From NCBI GenBank assembly GCA_029552545.1, contig JAKPDO010000013.1, forward strand, positions 62,001 to 126,000: DNA of 64,000 bases, in the 5' to 3' direction. Shown in pieces: positions 61,977 to 64,000 of the stretch. Source of the DNA: Planctomycetota bacterium. GTDB lineage: Bacteria > Planctomycetota > Phycisphaerae > Sedimentisphaerales > Anaerohalosphaeraceae. The translations under genes and the position numbers were made by a program. Each line of letters begins with the position of its first letter. Position 1 is the stretch's first letter. The notes below the pieces were generated by a model. That model was not told the origin of the DNA, did not search any database, and was given only the letters and a program-made list of their open reading frames with translations.

Positions 61977-62678
61977 ATGGATAGAAAAAAGATATGGCTG
62001 TTGACTGTGTTGATTGCGGCAGTCGGGTGTCGGATTCAGGAGCCGGCGGAGCGTCCCGCAGGCAATTTTTATTTAAGTCCGACGGCGGATTTTGAGCAGA
62101 TCGGCAAAGTGGTGATGCTGGAATTAGACAATCCGACATCGCATCCGGAACAGGGACGAATTTTTTCTGAAATGCTGGCAGACGGCTTGGGGAAAAAGCA
62201 TTTGTTCAGTGTTCGGATGATACGGCGTGAAGAGCCCTCCTGGCGGCAGCTGGATTTGGATTCCATCCGTCGAAGCACGCCCCAGCAGCTGGCCGAGATT
62301 CGACAGAATCTGGGAGCGGATGCCGTAGTATTCGGGACGATGGGCCGCTACAGTCCCTATCCGCATCTGCTGCTGAGTGTTCATTTGAAGATGCTGGATT
62401 TGCGAACTGCGCGGATTGTCTGGGCGATTGAGGATGTGTGGGACAGCAGCGATCGTCTGATTCAGCAAAGAATCCGCCGGTATTTTGAAACCCAAATGCG
62501 CACGGGGTATGAACCCCTGAATTGGAAGATTGTAGAGAACAGTCCGCTTTACTTTAACAAGTTCGTTGTTTTTGAAATCACGGAAACGCTTCCGAGTTAT
62601 CAGACGATGCAGAAAGAACTATCGTCCGAGAAGAACGGGCTTCTGAGCCCTGTTTCAAAAATCAGCGCAATTTTCTGA
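61977..62678 (+). CDS. Lipoprotein of unknown function (CsgG/TolB-like fold possible)
   Basis: 233 residues. The N-terminal signal peptide has a lipobox IAAVGC. The body has alternating strands and helices with IGKVVMLELDN, EMLADGLGKKHLFSVRMI, LAEIRQNLGADAVVFGTMGRYSPYP and RTARIVWAIEDVWDS. This pattern is typical of CsgG/TolB-like periplasmic domains (compare FlgT/LPP-type flagellar proteins), but no exact family was matched. ATG 61977 is chosen, with GGAG nine bases upstream. Last gene before the sigma-28 promoter. Confidence 0.68.
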   Translation: MDRKKIWLLTVLIAAVGCRIQEPAERPAGNFYLSPTADFEQIGKVVMLELDNPTSHPEQGRIFSEMLADGLGKKHLFSVRMIRREEPSWRQLDLDSIRRSTPQQLAEIRQNLGADAVVFGTMGRYSPYPHLLLSVHLKMLDLRTARIVWAIEDVWDSSDRLIQQRIRRYFETQMRTGYEPLNWKIVENSPLYFNKFVVFEITETLPSYQTMQKELSSEKNGLLSPVSKISAIF

Positions 62679-62686
62679 AAAATTCC

Positions 62687-62713
62687 TAAAGTTCCTCTGC
62701 CGGGGTACGACAA
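62687..62713 (+). promoter_or_regulatory. Sigma-28 (FliA)-type promoter
   Basis: TAAAGTTC (62687-62694), an 11-base spacer and TACGACAA (62706-62713), close to the sigma-28 consensus TAAAGTTT-N11-GCCGATAA (7 of 8 and 5 of 8 matches). It lies just before the FlgM-like gene. Confidence 0.6.
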
Positions 62714-62756
62714 TGGGGGCAGGTGAAAAGGCGAGTGAGCGAGTGAACTTTGAAAA

Positions 62757-63032
62757 ATGAATCCGGCGGAACCTTCCAGTTCGATGCAGATAAACGGAGC
62801 ACTCGGAGCGGCTTCCCTTGCGGGGACAGCCGGACCGAAGCGAAAACCCCCTCGGAAAGAGGAACCGGCTCTTCGGCTCCGGTATGCCGGACTTTTTGAG
62901 CGGGTGATGCAGATGCAGGGGGAGGAGCCGGAGGTGATCCGGCAGGCACGTGAACTGATTCTATCGGGCCGTGCGGATTCGATGGAAGCGGCTTTGGAAA
63001 CGGCCCGCCGGATGCTTCAATACGGGATTTGA
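62757..63032 (+). CDS. FlgM-like anti-sigma factor candidate
   Basis: 91 residues. The C-terminal 35 residues (VIRQARELILSGRADSMEAALETARRML) match the FlgM helix pattern (a helix, then a Gly turn, then a second helix with an Ala/Leu-rich face), although the usual Y-x-V-D is absent. The N-terminal half is basic and probably disordered, as in FlgM. A sigma-28 promoter is directly upstream, exactly the expected regulation since FlgM inhibits FliA. The sequence match alone is weak. An alternative is an unrelated small flagellar protein. Confidence 0.5.
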   Translation: MNPAEPSSSMQINGALGAASLAGTAGPKRKPPRKEEPALRLRYAGLFERVMQMQGEEPEVIRQARELILSGRADSMEAALETARRMLQYGI

Positions 63033-63094
63033 GAGACCTCAAAGGTTTTCGATTGGTTTGAGAAAAAGTGGGATTCCAAACAAGGATGTTTGGA

Positions 63095-63412
63095 CTATCG
63101 GCCGCACGGACCAGCGAGTTGGGCACACATGGCTTTGAATCCTCCGGGTGATTCAAAGCCATGTTTGTTTATTCGGCCCCTCAGGCCCAGCAGTCCACCC
63201 AGATTCCCCGCGGGGCCTTCGTCCGAAACGGATTTTGGATTGTCCATTGACGGGCAATCTGACGATTCCGTACGAATGGTGATGGGCTCATCGGCGCATA
63301 CGGTTCTGGTTCGGACGATGCCTTTGAGGTCCGAAGCGGACGAGATTGGATTACACGACAAATTACCGGTTTGGTCATCATCACCCCCAACCCAAAACAA
63401 CCAGTTTTTCAT
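63095..63412 (-). CDS. Possible leaderless small protein or structured RNA
   Basis: A minus-strand reading frame of 105 residues starts at ATG 63412, one or two bases after the predicted start site of a good promoter (TTGTCT-17-TAGAAT, 63448-63420), so the mRNA would be leaderless. The sequence has no recognised domain and runs through the inverted repeat of the flagellar terminator, which argues against a real protein. The transcript has internal hairpins (for example GTCCGCTTCGGAC). A non-coding RNA is an equal alternative. Confidence 0.3.
   Translation of the reverse strand: MKNWLFWVGGDDDQTGNLSCNPISSASDLKGIVRTRTVCADEPITIRTESSDCPSMDNPKSVSDEGPAGNLGGLLGLRGRINKHGFESPGGFKAMCAQLAGPCGR
63124..63170 (+). 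terminator. Strong hairpin terminator of the flagellar operon
   Basis: 14-bp perfect stem CATGGCTTTGAATC/GATTCAAAGCCATG with an 8-base loop, then TTTGTTT. It ends the plus-strand operon. Confidence 0.85.
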
Positions 63413-63419
63413 TAACTGA

Positions 63420-63448
63420 ATTCTATCACAAATAGGGTTTCCAGACAA
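63420..63448 (-). promoter_or_regulatory. Minus-strand promoter in flagellar-end gap
   Basis: TTGTCT (63448-63443), a 17-bp spacer and TAGAAT (63425-63420). The gene driven by it is uncertain. Confidence 0.5.
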
Positions 63449-63585
63449 GGTAGGAAAGATTTCAGAGGGGTTTCGTCCTATAAAACCCCGAAATTGGCGC
63501 ATAAAAAAAGGTTTTTGGATAAAAACCGGTTGAATGAAGCCGAAAAATAATGGATATAGGAAAAAGCGTTTGTTGAGAGGAAAGA

Positions 63586-63786
63586 ATGCGTCTTTTGGCT
63601 CGATGTCCAGACTGCGGTGTTGCGATGCGGCTTTCTCTGGAGGATGCCGACAAGCGGAAACGCTGCCGGCAATGCGGACGATTATTCAAGGTGCCTGCCT
63701 TGGAGCAACTGCGGAAAGCGCTAGAACTCATCAAACAGGCGCATGCGGGGGTCTATGTGGATGAAAAAGGGAATGTTTATGGATAA
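63586..63786 (+). CDS. Small zinc-ribbon protein
   Basis: 66 residues: CPDCGVAMRLSLEDADKRKR then CRQCGRLFKVP, two CxxC knuckles as in planctomycete MJ0042-type zinc ribbons, followed by a helix with LEQLRKALELIKQAH and ending VYVDEKGNVYG. GAGAGG four bases before ATG 63586 supports this start. Similar in size and motif to the protein at 36198 but with a different second knuckle context. Function unknown. Convergent to csrA. Confidence 0.7.
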   Translation: MRLLARCPDCGVAMRLSLEDADKRKRCRQCGRLFKVPALEQLRKALELIKQAHAGVYVDEKGNVYG

Positions 63787-63837
63787 TAGGAAAAAGAGGG
63801 CTTTTGAAGACCAAAGCGAATGGGCGAAAAATTGGTT

Positions 63838-64000
63838 TTAGGAATTTTTGACGGAAGCGGGGTTCGGATTGGTATTTTCTTTGGAGGGATCTTCTGAAGA
63901 TTTCTCTGCGGACTGCTGCTGTTGCTGCTGGGCTTTTTCCTTTTGAATGAGCAGATAAATTTCCTTGCGATGGACCTCCACTTTCCTGGGTGCGTTGATT
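63838..64000 (-). CDS. csrA: Carbon storage regulator CsrA, C-terminal part, with Gln-rich tail
   Basis: Partial at the window edge. The 53 visible C-terminal codons begin INAPRKVEVHRKEIYLLI, which matches the CsrA family signature (IDAPKEVAVHREEIY). CsrA is an RNA-binding dimer that represses translation, often of flagellin and glycogen genes, and binds FliW. After the family core is an added tail: a run of six Gln, then Ser/Lys/Asn/Pro-rich sequence. Typical CsrA ends soon after this helix, so the tail of about 30 residues is unusual. The upstream part is outside the window. Confidence 0.8.
   Translation of the reverse strand, partial: INAPRKVEVHRKEIYLLIQKEKAQQQQQQSAEKSSEDPSKENTNPNPASVKNS

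Larger units (their letters stand above)
63033..63585. other. 553-bp gap between FlgM-like and zinc-ribbon genes
   Basis: It contains the strong terminator at 63124-63170, a possible minus-strand leaderless transcript (63095-63412) with promoter at 63420-63448, and two small hairpins (near 63467-63490 and 63510-63527). Confidence 0.6.

Overview
The window looks like a chromosomal segment of an anaerobic, Gram-negative, flagellated planctomycete, probably Phycisphaerae or Sedimentisphaerales-like (inference). The evidence is the combination of PEP-CTERM proteins, dockerin-tailed secreted proteins, a TIGR03790-like protein, kdsB (outer membrane), large pseudopilin clusters, small CxxC zinc-ribbon proteins, and anaerobic enzymes (Hcp, NfnAB-type transhydrogenase, Pta). 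No transposase, rRNA operon or CRISPR array was seen.

Layout. 1-2.3 kb: a frameshifted dockerin/TIGR03790-like gene and two PEP-CTERM proteins. 2.3-12.1 kb: housekeeping genes (sirtuin, kdsB, a divergent pyrG, gyrA, holA, NfnAB). 12.2-14.5 kb: tRNA-Arg(UCU), an orphan CARF-HEPN RNase gene with no cas partners, and an apparent 3' half of a tRNA-Gly. This is the best candidate for an accessory island. 14.5-16.9 kb: a zinc alcohol dehydrogenase and cinA. 16.9-32.7 kb: a type IV pilus/type II secretion-like locus with two PilB/GspE ATPases, PilT, PilC and eight pseudopilin-type proteins including a 1001-residue GspK-like one. 32.7-38.2 kb: a nitrosative-stress group (Rrf2 regulator, cupin, hydroxylamine reductase and ferredoxin on the minus strand, behind a promoter with an IscR-type palindrome), then a zinc ribbon, rsmE and a hemerythrin protein on the plus strand. 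38.2-44 kb: a fused MetX-MetW, tRNA-Arg(ACG), pta, a stand-alone LigD-type phosphoesterase domain, a CDF transporter and a phosphohexomutase. 44-50.7 kb: a repeat-flanked membrane protein with HExxH, a zinc-ribbon coiled-coil protein, an RNase H-PurN fusion, a secreted dockerin-like protein and clpX.

50.7-64 kb is a flagellar regulon. A consensus sigma-54 promoter with two tandem 19-bp upstream repeats drives a tightly packed operon: TPR membrane protein, secreted protein, sigma-54 activator with a degenerate receiver, fliL, fliM, fliN, flhA, a small membrane protein, fliA, small unknowns and two lipoproteins. A sigma-28-type promoter follows and precedes a FlgM-like candidate, then a strong terminator, a possible leaderless transcript, a zinc ribbon and the end of csrA. 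This suggests a sigma-54 to FliA to FlgM cascade with CsrA nearby.

The features most worth follow-up are the orphan CARF-HEPN protein beside tRNA fragments, the RNase H-PurN and MetX-MetW fusions, the divergent CTP synthase, the perfect inverted repeat over the first pilB promoter, and the sigma-54/receiver-less activator arrangement. All family calls were made by eye from motifs and need database confirmation.
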